Below are positions 10,307 through 21,560 of a stretch of DNA of 64,000 nucleotides, in pieces. Position numbers and translations under genes: made by a program. A model generated the notes under the pieces. The model saw nothing but the letters and a program-made list of their open reading frames with translations. It made no database searches and was not told where the DNA came from. This DNA is from Hemicordylus capensis. Lineage: Eukaryota > Chordata > Lepidosauria > Squamata > Cordylidae. The number at the start of each line of letters is the position of its first letter. Positions within the stretch are counted from its first letter, which is position 1. The DNA is taken from positions 2,242,001-2,306,000 of the forward strand of contig NC_069657.1 of NCBI RefSeq assembly GCF_027244095.1, written 5' to 3'.

Positions 10307-13300
10307 TTACGACTGCTCTGCTCCAGCAGCAAGAGTCACGGCGCGTTGCCTCACTGCATTTGGAGCGGCAGCGGCACGGGGGGGTCCTGGGGGCTCTCTG
10401 GCAGCATCGGTGAGGTCATCTTCCTCGGCTTCTTCCCCTGGCTTTCTCAAGAGCTGGACAGACTCAGGCAGTCCTTTAAGACAAGGGTGAAGAGAGAAAA
10501 CATCTTACCCGCTGGCTGGACACCCTGCAGAGCTCACCTCTTGCCCAACGCCTGTCCACAACCCCAAGCGTCTGGGCCCTCCTTCCTAGCCAAGCAGCTT
10601 CCGCTGGGCATGTGCCACTTTGGAGCAGCTGTTCTAGAACCCAGAATAAAAACACACACACACACAGACCAAAAGAGACAATACTGGGCATGCAGGGAGC
10701 CCCCACCCCCACCCCACTTGAGCCGGGCTTCTCAACCTTGGGCCCCCAGAGGGCACTGGCCAAGAACTCCCATCACCCCCAGCTCCGGTGCCTGCTGGCC
10801 ATTGGGGCTGGGGAGGATTGGACCGGCAGCCCAGCCACCTCTGGGGACCCACTGGAGGTCCTCCAAACTGCTTCACATCCACACCCTTGTGGCAATTCTT
10901 ACAGCGGCCCTAGCAGATGGGGCAACTGTCTCCCCAGACTGGGGTGGTGGTGGTGGTGTGTGCCTACGGCCATCCAGAGGCAGAGGTGAGCTTCCAGCCA
11001 CAGACTTCCTGATCTCAACTCATTCTTTGCCACATGCAACATTCTCGCTCTCTAAAGGGTTGGAGGACAGTCCTGAGATGGACCTCTTGAGGCAACCCCC
11101 TTCCGAGCATGAAAGCACAACACAGAATGGTTGGCAGCCTCCATCACCACCCCTGCCACTCCTCAAGGCACACTGGCTCCAGACCAGAGAGTTACACAGC
11201 CCTGGGGCCACTTCCAGATTTGACTGCCACGGTGAGTTTTACATGGGGCTGTCCTTGAAGGGTGTCCAGAAACTGCAACTGGTGCAAAATGCAGCAGGAA
11301 GACAGCCGGTGTGTGCTCGGGCTTCCACAGCTAGGCAGGCGTGTTACCAGCTGCACCAGTTGCCAGGCCTGATTCAAGGTGGTGCTGGGTCCTCAGATGG
11401 CGATAGACTACAACTCCCATCATGCCTAACTGCATGTAGGCCAAAAATATCTGCAGCAGTGATCCCACTAATTTTTTTCATTTCTGTGCGGGATGAGTTT
11501 TGTTCTGGGCGGCAGGATCAAGGCAGTGCGCGCGCACCTTCATTCAGAAGGGGGCCTTCCTGATTCAGCCTGAGCAGGACTGAAAGTGAACTGAGCGGAC
11601 ATCCAAAAAGCCTTAAGAGGGAACAGTGATCTGTGGTGGTTTGGGACTTGGGTTGCTGAAGCGCAGGTCTCCTCCCACAACAATCTGCCCACTGGCAACA
11701 GGAGCGGCATGTTGCTCTGCCAAGAATGGTGCGGGGGGGGGGGCGGCGCGCGGGACCAGACCCTTCCGGGGGCGTCATCCGGCTTGGGGATTCACTGCCC
11801 CGGGGACCCGATGAGCCACCCGCCCACCCCACTGCGTGTGTTCAGAAGGCAGGTGGAAACAGGACCACTTGAGCACATGCTTCATGTCACTGCCCGTCAG
11901 TTGATGCTGATGCTGTCGGTTGCGCTAGTTAGGGTCCGACTATGCTGTTGTGAGAATCTGTGAGCACAATCGGGGTGGAAGAGAGTTAGAGGCCTTTCAG
12001 GCAAAATGGCTCCGCTTATGGTCGGGGAAGCCTCTTGCATCCAACACAGATGGCAGAGGGCCTCGTTCTCACCCCTTGAGCAAGCCACGCCCAGCACCAC
12101 ACCTGCTTGTCCACCAACCCGTGAAGCAGACTCCTAGCAAAAGGGTGTTGCTCTTCTTGAGCAAACCATTCAAATTCATGGTCAGGCATCATTTTGAAGT
12201 GAGGAGGTGGTGTCCTCTATTCCAATGTTTCTCAACCACCGGTCCGCAGACCGGTGCCGGTCCGTGAGGCATCACTAATAAAAATCACACACACACACCC
12301 AAAAAAACACCACCAAATTTTGGGCTGGCAGGAGCTCTTCGGAGTTCATTTCCAGGCAGCCCTCGCTGCTAGATAATGTTCATTTCGCTTCCTCGAAATG
12401 AACATTATTCAGCAGCGAGGGCTGCCTGGAAATGAACTCCGAAGAGCTGCTCAAAATCATTTTTGGGGGTGCCTGGGGTGGGGGTGACCCCCTTACTAAC
12501 TGCTGGTCCGGGAAACTGCGCACGAATAATGTACCGGTCCATGGTTCCAAAGATGTTGAGAAACACTGCTCTATTCCAACTGCCATCTTGTTGTGCAGCT
12601 AACACACAAAATGGCACAGACCAACAAGGCAGCTGACCATCCTTCATGACATTTTGAACCAGCCTTTCAAGATCTATCACTTCATCAGAGGCTGGCTTTA
12701 CAGGACAGAGGGCTGACTGCCAGTTTCCCTTCAGACATGCACACTGCTTACTTCGATACGGGTACTGTGGTGGCCTGTGCCTTTGGGAGGGGCAAATACA
12801 ATCTGCGAGGAAGACCATGACCTGAAAGACAGAAGGGGGACCCTGTGTTCAAGATGCACATACTGCATTTAAACAAGTGCTGTTCCATTCCCAGCTGTGC
12901 CCACAGAAATGCAGACTTACAAGCCCCAGCAGCAATCCAGAGAAGAGAGTGACCAATGCAAACACTGCATAGGATCCCCAGACTGGGATGCCGAGGTGTT
13001 CTGTGAAGTAGTTGTGGCAGTGCTAGGAAGGAAAGAAGGAAGGAAGGAGAGAGACGGGAGTCAGCTGGGGAGGAGCTTGCCTCTCTCACCTCTCTCTGGC
13101 CTGGGACACAGAGGGAAACTTGCAGCACATACCCTGATCCACATGGAGAGCTGGAACAGAGCAGACATGCTGCTCATCCTAGAAAAGAAGCAGAAGAAAC
13201 TAATCAGGGGTTGGGGCAGGGGGTCTGCCGCAGAAGCCAATAACCGCCAACCATCCACACCACTCTGAAAGCGCCCATGTACTTTCTCTGGGGCACAGGA

Positions 13301-16300
13301 GAGACCTCTGCAGAAGGGGCAGGCTTTCCCAATTAACTCTCAACTTCCCATCTTCCCACCACAATATGCAGCGGGTTCACACATGCGTGGCTGATGCCGG
13401 ATGGCTGCAAGAATCTACACTGCACACTACACTGAATGGACATATGGTGGGAGACTTGCGGACTCCCACTGAGAAGGATCGACTATGCAGCACAGAAGTA
13501 GGAAAAAGACACTACTGACATTTTTTGAAGAACAACTGAACTTGAAGAACTTTACTGAAACAGCAAACACTACTGGAAAGCTGTTGTGTTTGCATAGTAC
13601 CAGTATTATACTGGTCTATTGCTCTTATGTGTATATTTGGTCGTTATATCTTTTTGATGTACTTTAGATCCATGATTGTTTCGCTTTTAATACAATTTAT
13701 TATTATATTTATATATCTAGTTGGGTTTTTTGTAACATTATTGGATCGGTTTTGTTTTATGTACTATAGCTCAGCGCTATTATGTAGTTGATTTGATGCA
13801 AGTATGAATGGACCAGCACAGATCCAGCCTTTATACCCCACAAGATCATCATGTTTTTTTCTGGTGGAGTCAGTTCATGTCTTCAGCAGCAATTCGTCAA
13901 GAGGACTAAGCACACTACATGACCCAGAGCCCCACACATCACATCTCTTGCTGGACAGGGCTACTAGGGAGTAGGAAGAAACTGAACACTTAAGTTTCAT
14001 TTCTTCCCACCTCCAAAGAAGACTGCAGGAACATTCAAGACACATACTATACATGCCCACTCCCCAAGGGTGGACTTTTTAAATTTTTCAATCATCCTTT
14101 TTCTTGGTAAGAAATAGGATGGTACGGAGTGCTGGACTTGAGACCAGGAAGACCAGGGTTTAGAAGCTGGTGCAACCAACAAAGCTCACCGAGTGACCCT
14201 GAGCCACTGCTCTCTCAGTCTAACCTCCCTCCCTCCCTGGGTTGTTGCGAGGATGGAGCGCTATTTATCATGCCCTGAGCTCTGTGAGGAAGGACATGCT
14301 AAAAGTGTAATAAATAAGAAGAGTTGGGTTACTAAGTGCCGTAGCAACCAGGAGGGCTTCAAGAATGCCACCATCCCAACCTCTCTTCTCTAAAAGAAGA
14401 GCAAATGGCTTTAGTGAACTGCCTATATTATCAGGGCTCTTCTGTGTGAGTTGGGAAAAGCAGGCTGGCCTATCCACACCGAGGCGTTAAGTAAGGCTCT
14501 CCTGTCACGAGAGGAAGGAGACAGCTCGGATGGTTCACCTTCCAAACTCAACCACATAAAAGTTATAGGAAGTGGCTTAGAATGGTCGACTCTTCTGTTT
14601 TATGAAGTGAATGGATTCATCTCAAGAAATTAAGTGCGGGCATTTCCTGACCTTTGTACAAACCAGCAAGGAAGGAAAGACTTACAGGAATGAAGATGGG
14701 CCAAACCACGAAGAAAGAGGCTCAATGGACTTCCATTCTTGGTCACTAATGAAGTTGATGAAGTCAGTTTTAGTCCGTGGACCCTGGTACCGCCTGAACT
14801 CTCCATCTTTACAACTGCCCAAAAGAAGAGCTCAGTCAGGCCCTGAAGGTCCCCTCTGCAGTGTTTTCCCTCATGCATCGTACTGGAGACAAACCACCTC
14901 TTTGGACTCTCCCACTCAAACCAAAGAACGCTGGATTCACCAATGCACCTGTCCAGCAAGGATTACCCCCAATGAGCTGAGCACAGGCTCACATCACACC
15001 ATGGCCACAGAAACAGCAGACTGCCTTATTTTGCTTTATTAATTAGTATTAATAAAATGTTATTATTATGCTTTTCAGAAAGCTCCATGTAGCTTTAAGA
15101 ACACAGGCAGTGTGTCCAATCCAGCTAAAGCTAGTTGTGACGAAGTGTTTGGGACTATATTGAAAGAAGTTATTTATTTATTTATTAGGTTTATATACTG
15201 CCTTTCATTAAAACAATCTCAAGGTGGCTTACAAAACATTTTTAAACACACAAAGCTATTAAACAGCAAAAAATTAAATTAAATTAAATTAAATTGGAAT
15301 ATAAACATACAAGTCCAACTAAAAGTTTGAAATGTGCACAATAAAACCATGGAACACAACACAGAGCAGTTTAAGTTGATTGTCAATTAGGGATGTGCAG
15401 GGAACCGGCTTCCTTTGAGCCGATGGTGGGGCTGGGGTGGGTTTAAGGATGGGGGAGAGGCACTTACCACCACCCCGCTGCGCTTCCCCCTCCGGCGCTC
15501 TGACTAGCAATAGTCCCAGGGGCAGCACCTTGCCTCCTTGCTGCCTTGTTGTTGCAGTGACTGGAAGTCACTGGAAGTGCCGTGTGCATGTTGTGTGTAT
15601 GTGCGCGACATGCGTACCCGTAATGCACACGCAGCACTTCCGGTCACTGCAACAACGGGGCAGCAAGGAAGTACGCCGCCGCCCTGCAGGACTGTGTCTA
15701 CGCAGAGCGCCGGAGGGGAAGCATAGGGGGGGGGGTAAGTGCACCCTCCCCTGTCCTTACATTCAAACGGGTTCAAACATGGGGTTCCGAACCTGTTTGG
15801 CGTTCTAAGAATAGAATGCCAAACAGGTTCATGCACATCCCTATTGTAAATAATGAGTTACGTTGGTTTTAGACTAACTTCAGCTCTAATTAGAACTGAT
15901 TAGTCTAATTTTGAGACTAATTACAACATAATTAAAATATCAAGTCAATTATCATTCCTAACATCAGCTCACTACCTGGGACATAATAACCAAACCTCTC
16001 CTGACAAGACTGAGGTGAGGATGAATTGGATAAGGACCAACAGTTTAGATGCTTTAAAAGGGAATACCAAACAAGTGCCACGGAAAGGCATTAACCCCAC
16101 ACTCCCACCCCGAGCATTCTTTGGGGCTTTGAAATATGCTCCCTGTTGAAATAAGAGCATCTCCTTCTCTGTTTGCTTTTAGGAAGACTCAAGACACACC
16201 TGTTTTCTCAGGCTTTTAAGTGAGACTTTTAAACCAACATGTTTTTATTTGTTTTCGGAATTCTAACTGTTTTGCCCCTGCTAACTGGGCAAAGAGGCAC

Positions 16301-19300
16301 CTTTTTAAAATGGTTATTCTCTTTATATAGCAGGGAGAGAGCAACTAGCCCTATCCATTCCCAGCACAGCATCCCTCCAGTGACTGTTGCTGGTGTCTAC
16401 CTTGAGTTTCTTTTTAGATTGTGAGCCGTTTGGGGACAGGGATCCATCTTATTATTTATTATTTATCTATGTAAACTGCTTTGGAAACTTCCGTTGAAAA
16501 GCGGTATATGAATATTTGTTGTAATAGTTTTTATACTGTTTTTACATTTGTTCTGTTTTTAAACTCTGTACACTGCCTAGAGATGCATATATCAGGCGGT
16601 ATAAGAACATAAGAACAGCCCTGCTGGATCAGGCCCAAGGAAACCTCTCTAGTCCCGCATCCTGTTTCACACAGGGGCCCACCAGATGCCTTCGAGAAGC
16701 CCACAGGCAAGAGGTGAGGGCGCGTCCTCTCTCCTGCTGTTGCTCCCCTGCAACTGGTATTGAGGCATCGTGTCTCTGAGGCTAGAAGTTACTTATTTAT
16801 ATATATATAAATATATATAAATCATATAGGATATAATGATATAAATATGATAAATAAGTCATGTATCTTGTCCTTTGCTAAACAATGCTCTCAATATTAT
16901 AGCAGAATGAACAGAAGTTCAAAACCATCATCCCATCCAGGACTGGGGGAAACCCGGTCTCATCAAGCTTTCTTACCCACACCCAAATCTTATAAGAAGC
17001 GACCACATTTCTTTACAGTGTACTTACTGGTAAATGGTGGGAAGCGCTGTTATGATAAATCTCCCACTCAATCCTGCACAAAGATCCAGAGCGAAAGTCA
17101 GAACAGATTGTTAACAGGAAACGTGCTTCAAGGCTGACTGGCACATGATCAGGCCCTACTGCACAAAGCCAGCGAAGTCTCCTCTCTCTACTTGCACACA
17201 CTTTGCAGATGGCCTTGAAGGAATGTGTCAGGGCTGCTCAAGTAGCATAAACCAGACACTGAAGTAAAGCAAGCTACTCTTTTACCAACTTAAACTTAGC
17301 AGGAAGAGGCAAAGAAGACATGCCCTTTTATGGACTAGGCGCTGGTTAAAAGACAGGAAGCAGAGAGCAAGATTACACTGACAATTTCACAACGGAAGGA
17401 AGGGAGAAGCAGGTTCCCCAAGAGCAGTGATTTTTAATTCGTTCATAAATGGGCAGGCAAGGTGGCCAATTGTGCAGAGGACACCCAACTTTCAAGGTGG
17501 AGAAATCCAACAGAGATCACAAAGAACTCCAAAAGAATTTCTCCAAACTAGGTAACATAACAGCAAATACAACTCAATGCATATAAGAGTACCATGATGC
17601 ACATCATGACAAGACGTCCAAACTTCACATATACATTGATGGGATCAGAGTTGTCAGTAAATTATTATTTATTCGATTTCTATACCACCCTTCAAAAAAT
17701 AGCTCAGGGCAGTTTACACGGAGAAATAATAAATAAGATAGATCCCTGTCACCAGAGGGCTCGCAATCTAAAAAGAAACATAAGATAGACACCAGCATCA
17801 GGCCAGTTCACTCTCCCCCCACTAAACTTAATCAAGAAGAGAGATTTTGGGGCCCTGGTGGACACAGCTCAATGAAAGGGAGGAGGAGAGCTGGTCTTGT
17901 GGTAGCCAACATGACTTGTCCCCTTAGCTAAGCAGGGTCTGCCCTGGTTGCATATGAAAGGGAGACCAGAAGTGTGAGCACTGGAAGAGATTCCCCACAG
18001 GGGATGGAGCAGCTCTGGGAAGAGCAGAAGGTTCCCAGTTCCCTCCCTGGCAGCATCTCCAAGATAGGGCTGAGAGAGATTCCTGCCTGCAACCTTGGAG
18101 AAGCCGCTGCCAGTCTGTGAAGACCATAATGAGCTAAGACCAGTGGTCTGACTCAGTATATGGCAGCTTCCTGTGTTCCTAAAGGGTCAACCCAGTGTGC
18201 GGCAAATTCCATGCCAAGAATAATTAGGAAAGGGGTCCAAAAATATTGCTAATATTATAATACCTTTAAACAGCTCTACAGAGCGGTTACACTTGGAACA
18301 CTGTGTACAGTTCTTGTGCTGCATCTCAAAAAGGATATTCTAGAGCTGGAAAGAGTGCTGAAGTGGGCAACCAAAATGATCAGGGGGCTGGAGCACCTTC
18401 CTTGTGAGGAAAGGCTACAATATTTGGGGGTTTTAAGTTCAGAAAAGAGAGGACTAAACAGGACCGAAGCTTATAAAAATATTCATGGTGCAGAGAAAGA
18501 GGATAGAGAGTTTTTCTTCCTCTTTCTCAACACTAGAAGCAAGGATTATCCAATGAAAATGATAGGCAGAAGATTTAGGATAGACAAAAAGTACCACTTC
18601 TTTACAAAGCACATAATCTTTAAGATGTAACAATAGCTAGTAGCTTACATGGCTTTAAAATAAGCTTATAGAGGACTATCAATGGCTACTTGTCACGATG
18701 GCTCTATGCGATCTCTAGGCTCAAAGGCAGATTGTCTCTGAATACCAGTTGCAGGACAGGGGGCAGGCCTTCATCTTCCGCTTGTGGGCTTCCTGGATGC
18801 GTCTGGTGAGCCACTGTGGGAAACAGGATGCTGGACTAGAGGGGCCCTGGGCCTGATCCAGCAGGGCTTTTCTTATGTTCTTATCATAAGAGTAACGATC
18901 AAACCTAGCATCATTAGGCCTTGTTTGGGGAGGAACTGTAGCTCACCAGCTTCCTGTGTCTGGCAAGCGCAATACCTCACTTATACACAAACACCCCATT
19001 CTTTGGGGCATCCATTGATCTCATTATCAATGATGCTGAATGTTTGTTACAGTAACACACAGAGACGCAGACAGGCATTAGCTCACTCATGTTCTACAGG
19101 ACGTATCTTAGCTGGTGTGCAACTTCCCGAACCAACATTTATGAAGCACCTTATCTGTCTAGTAATCCCTTTAGTTTTCTAGATGCTATATGCAGCCTGT
19201 TTTGCTATTAACAATCCTTAACAACAGCCCTGTAAAGCAGGCTAATATTGTCCTCTGCATGGCACCAGTGGAAGGCTGAGAAAGACTTTATTTATGGCCC

Positions 19301-21317
19301 TGTAGCAAGTCTGTGGCAGGGGCAAGATCTGAACAGGGTAGTTTTTGACTTATGCCATCTCTTGAGGCAATGGTTTTCAAGATGTTCTGGAAAGGCTTTC
19401 AAGAACACTTTATTTATTGTTGAATTTATATACTGCCTTTCATTTTAAAAAACCCCAAGGCAGTTTATAAACATGTAACACAATATAAGACTATAAAACC
19501 ACACAATAAAAATATTAAAATGGAATATAGAAATGTAATTACAAGTTTTAAAAGAACAGACTCTGTCTCAAATATGTCTGCCAGAGACGCCCTGCCATCT
19601 GAAGAAGGTTCCAGAGTGCAAGGCCCAGTTCACCCGGGAGACTGGCCAAGCCTCAGGGATGTACTCATGAAGTTACCGTTGCAGGGAACAGGAGTGGTGG
19701 AGAGCCGTTTTCCAAGAAAGCTTGTCTGTCCATAAGTGAAAGATTCTGAGAAGCCCCAGGGCTCCCTAGGACACATAACTGTACCACATGTGCTCCCAGT
19801 ACATCAGGGCTTGACAAATCCCAGGCACAAGGAAGCCATGGCAACTATGGTGCCCAGACTAGCACATTCAGAGGTAGATTTATTTAACAAAATCTCCATT
19901 TGTCCCAGATAGCCCCGCTTCTGTTCCAGGCATGCTCTTTGTACATAGGGACACAGGAAGCTGCCTTGTACAAAGTCAGGCCCTTGGGCCATCTAGCCAA
20001 GTATTGTTTACACAGACTGGCAGTGGCTTCTCCAAGGCTGTAGGGAGGAGTCTCTCTCAGCCCTATCTGGGTGGGAACTTAGAACCTTCTACATGCAAGC
20101 AGGCAGATGCTCTTTCCCAAGCGGCCCCACTGCCTAAGCGGAACATCTTCCGGCACTCACACGCAATCTCACAGTCAAACACAAACCAGGGCAGACCCTG
20201 CTTAGCAAAGGGGACGATATGTGCTTGCTGCCACAAGACCAGCTCTCTTCCAGGGGAGAAGGCGATCAGGGGATAAAGAACAAGGCCATTTACCCTCACC
20301 CTCCCACACAATGGCCATCAACAAGTCTGACCCTTTTGCCAAGAGTCAATCAAGTTTTGGGAGATCGCTCCTCGATCCAAAGAAAATCTGTCAGGGCCTG
20401 GAGTATATTTCAGACCAGAGGGCAATCCACAAGGGGGTGTGTGTGTGTGTGTGTGTCTATCACTTATTTCAGCATGGCTCAAGTTTCTCCGGGACAGAAA
20501 CAAACCTCACCTGGCTGCTCTGTCACATCCACTTTTGCGATGTGGACTTCAAGATCCTCCCCCCATTCAGCAAAGCTCTCCCATTCAGGCTGCAAGTTCT
20601 GGCAGGCGGGACACCAGGGAGCATAGCTGGAAAACAAAGCTGATGTCAGCAACTGCGGGCGGGCGGAGGCCCAAGGCATCGCTGGGTGCCCGCAAGCAAG
20701 CATCGCAGCAACCACCGAGGGGCCAGGCACGATGGGCCAAGAGGCAGCGCCAGCGCGGGAGCCGGGCCTGCGCCACACCTGCGGCTAAGAGGGCCTCGGG
20801 CGGCAGGGCAGGGCAGGGCCCCAGCAGAGGCCGGGGCTGGGCGGGCCGCCCCCCGTGCCCTGAGCGAGGGAGGGAAAGGGCCCCCCGGAGACACGGGAGC
20901 ACCCGGGCAGCCTCCGAGGAGCGCCTCAGCCTGCGGGGAGCAGCTCGGCAGCCTCGGCCTTCAGAAGCGCCAGGCGCGGAGGGGAGTGGGAGGTGAGAGC
21001 GCCCCGAGCATGTGCAGAGCGGGGCGGGGAGCGAGGAGCTGAGCGAGCCAGGCAGGCAGGCCACGGCGGCGGCGGCGGCGCCCCTGGGCATGTGCAGAGC
21101 GCACTCACAACTCGACCATCCACTCCCCGCTCAGGAGCTCCGTCCAGGTGGCGTCGCTCAGCACCCTCACTTGGCTCCGGCCCGCCCGCGCCGTAACCCC
21201 GCAGGCCCCCAGGAGGAGGAGGAGCAGCCCCAGCGAGGAGGCCACGACCCGCAGCCCAGACGCCGGCCGGCCGAGGAGCGCCGGAGCGGAGAAGACGCCG
21301 CCGCAGGAAGCCGCCAT
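10307..21317 (-). CDS. TMX1: TMX1, thioredoxin-related transmembrane protein 1 (complete, 8 exons)
   Basis: ER-membrane protein disulfide isomerase family member acting on membrane-bound clients. Coding exons in transcript order: 21109-21317, 20511-20626, 17028-17073, 14686-14814, 13133-13178, 12921-13022, 12752-12821, 10307-10473. They sum to 885 nt, that is 294 residues plus stop (human 280). All introns are GT-AG. Residues: signal region 1-about 46 with a Leu core (LGLLLLLLG); thioredoxin fold with active site WCPAC (Cys75, Cys78); cis-Pro in TALPT (Pro120); transmembrane segment about 200-222; Cys224 and Cys226, which match the palmitoylated juxtamembrane cysteines of human TMX1; acidic cytosolic tail (EEAEEDD) ending near NAVRQR. 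The start at 21317 has no later in-frame Met before the fold. The signal region is about 19 residues longer than in human. Exon 8 uses an AAG acceptor. Confidence 0.95.
11180..11330 (+). mobile_element. L2-like LINE fragment in TMX1 intron 7
   Basis: Resembles the L2 stretch at about 4690-4780: both read ACATGGGGCTG-type and CCAGAAACTGCAA-type motifs in the same order. Diverged and truncated. Confidence 0.5.
12223..12568. mobile_element. hAT-like MITE with long internal hairpin
   Basis: A 346-bp element in TMX1 intron 7. Its ends are CAATGTTTCTCAAC and CAGTGTTTCTCAAC (inverted). It is flanked by a perfect 8-bp duplication, CTCTATTC, at 12215-12222 and 12569-12576. Inside, 12333-12387 and 12394-12448 form 55-bp arms that pair almost perfectly around a 6-nt loop. 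It has no coding capacity. The intact duplication suggests a fairly young insertion. Confidence 0.9.
13480..13870. other. AT-rich stretch in TMX1 intron 4
   Basis: Long A/T-rich sequence with TTTTTATAT-like runs. I do not recognise a family. Confidence 0.4.
14120..14335 (+). mobile_element. tRNA-derived (MIR-like) SINE in TMX1 intron 4
   Basis: A diverged copy of the family best seen at 61571-61782. It has the GTGCTGGACTTGAGACCAGG and AGACCAGGGTTTAGA regions, then AGTGACCCTGAGCCACT and GGGTTGTTGCGAGGAT. The order matches a tRNA head, core and tail. Confidence 0.6.
15177..15345 (-). mobile_element. LINE 3' tail, reverse orientation
   Basis: Begins with (TTTA)n and continues TTATATACTGCCTTTCATTA then AAGGTGGCTTACAAAACA. 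This is the complement of the GGCGGTATATAA-poly(A) tail typical of the L2-like repeats here. A similar piece lies at 19395-19545. Confidence 0.55.
15388..15843. mobile_element. hAT-like palindromic element, 456 bp
   Basis: Ends TAGGGATGTGCA and its complement. Flanks TTGTCAAT (15380-15387) and TTGTAAAT (15844-15851) form an 8-bp duplication with one mismatch. Much of the interior is self-complementary: the CTCCGGCGCTCTG and CAGAGCGCCGGAG blocks at about 15490 and 15700 pair, as do the flanking GTGACTGGAAGT and ACTTCCGGTCAC blocks. No coding capacity. Confidence 0.85.
16126..16600 (+). mobile_element. L2-like 3' tail interrupted by a second LINE tail
   Basis: The outer piece runs about 16126-16267 (CTTTTAGGAAGACTCAAGAC) and resumes about 16528-16600 (CACTGCCTAGAGATGCATAT, GGCGGTATAA). 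Between them, 16268-16527 is another family, with GCCCCTGCTAACTGGGCAAA, CAGCATCCCTCCAGTGACTG and TGAGCCGTTTGGGGACAGGG and a GCGGTATATGAAT end. The same inner family recurs at 27046-27222 and, inverted, at 42427-42700. Confidence 0.65.
16605..16790 (-). mobile_element. CR1 LINE 3' end, reverse orientation
   Basis: Begins AAGAACAGCCCTGCTGGATC and continues CCGCATCCTGTTTCACACAG and CTCTCTCCTGCTGTTGCTCC, the complement of the CR1 3'UTR at 18690-18890. Confidence 0.75.
17430..18890 (+). mobile_element. CR1 LINE, 3' half, carrying two later insertions
   Basis: The reverse-transcriptase end and 3'UTR of a CR1 element in TMX1 intron 2. A GATTTTGGGGCCCTGGTGGA block near 17840 and CTAGAGCTGGAAAGAGTGCT near 18340 precede the terminal GGATGCTGGACTAGA motif. 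It is interrupted by a LINE tail at about 17651-17815 and by the 5S-derived SINE at 17881-18180. CR1 sequence resumes at 18187 with TCAACCCAGTGTGCGGCAAA. The frames are disrupted. Confidence 0.8.
17881..18180 (+). mobile_element. 5S rRNA-derived SINE (5S-Sauria-like)
   Basis: A 300-bp SINE inserted in the CR1 copy. Positions about 17926-17974 read TAGCTAAGCAGGGTCTGCCC then GGTTGCATATGAAAGGGAGA. This matches the internal promoter part of 5S rRNA (AGCTAAGCAGGGTC, GGGCCTGGTTAGTACTTGGA, TGGGAGACC). The tail ends GGCAGCTTCCTGTGTTCC, shared with the tRNA-Ala-like SINE. Direct repeats AAAGGG at 17875-17880 and 18181-18186 mark the target duplication. 5S-Sauria SINEs are known from lizards, and this fits that family. 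Confidence 0.8.
19395..19545 (-). mobile_element. LINE 3' tail, reverse orientation
   Basis: TTTATTTATTG, ATTTATATACTGCCTTTCAT and CCAAGGCAGTTTATAAACAT. Same family as 15177-15345. Confidence 0.5.
19950..20165 (-). mobile_element. tRNA-Ala-like SINE, reverse orientation
   Basis: Begins ACACAGGAAGCTGCCTTGTA and runs through CAGACTGGCAGTGGCTTCTC to CTTCTACATGCAAGCAGGCA. The complement gives a tRNA head resembling tRNA-Ala, then a tail ending GGCAGCTTCC. Lies in TMX1 intron 2. Confidence 0.7.
20435..20457. repeat. (GT)n microsatellite
   Basis: About 10 GT units in TMX1 intron 2, roughly 55 bp from exon 2. Confidence 0.9.
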
Positions 21318-21560
21318 CTTCGCCCACTTCCGCCTAGGCCAAGCGCCACTGCGCATGTCAGACGCGGGCAACGTGCGCCGCCCGATGCATGCTGGGAAGA
21401 GGGGATTGGCGCGCTCGCGCTCCGGCACCTTCCGCAGGAGGAAAGCGGTGATTGGGCGAGAACTCTCCGCGGCAAGCCAACCACGGCTCGGCTCGCTCCG
21501 CCTCCCTCCAGGGTGGCTGTGTTTTGAAGTTGGCTTCTTGGAAGGCCATTGCGGAGTCGC
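21318..21560 (-). promoter_or_regulatory. TMX1 promoter and 5'UTR, GC-rich
   Basis: GC- and CpG-rich sequence that continues into exons 1 and 2. On the minus strand there are two CCAAT boxes (complement ATTGG at 21405-21409 and 21451-21455), an NRF1-like GCGCATG site near 21351, and an ETS/GABPA-type CGGAAGTG at 21325-21332. There is no TATA box. This is a housekeeping-type promoter; the transcription start was not determined. Confidence 0.65.

Noticed and set aside
9917-11563. A 548-codon plus-strand open frame
   Set aside because: It runs antisense through the TMX1 3' region, exon 8 and intron 7, crosses a repeat fragment and a palindromic MITE scrap, and shows no known domain. A chance frame in GC-rich DNA.
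17926-17975. Possible 5S rRNA gene
   Set aside because: Only the internal promoter part matches; it is the head of a SINE with target duplications.
18316-18630. Open frame of 104 codons that could be a small gene
   Set aside because: It is the 3' part of the CR1 element.
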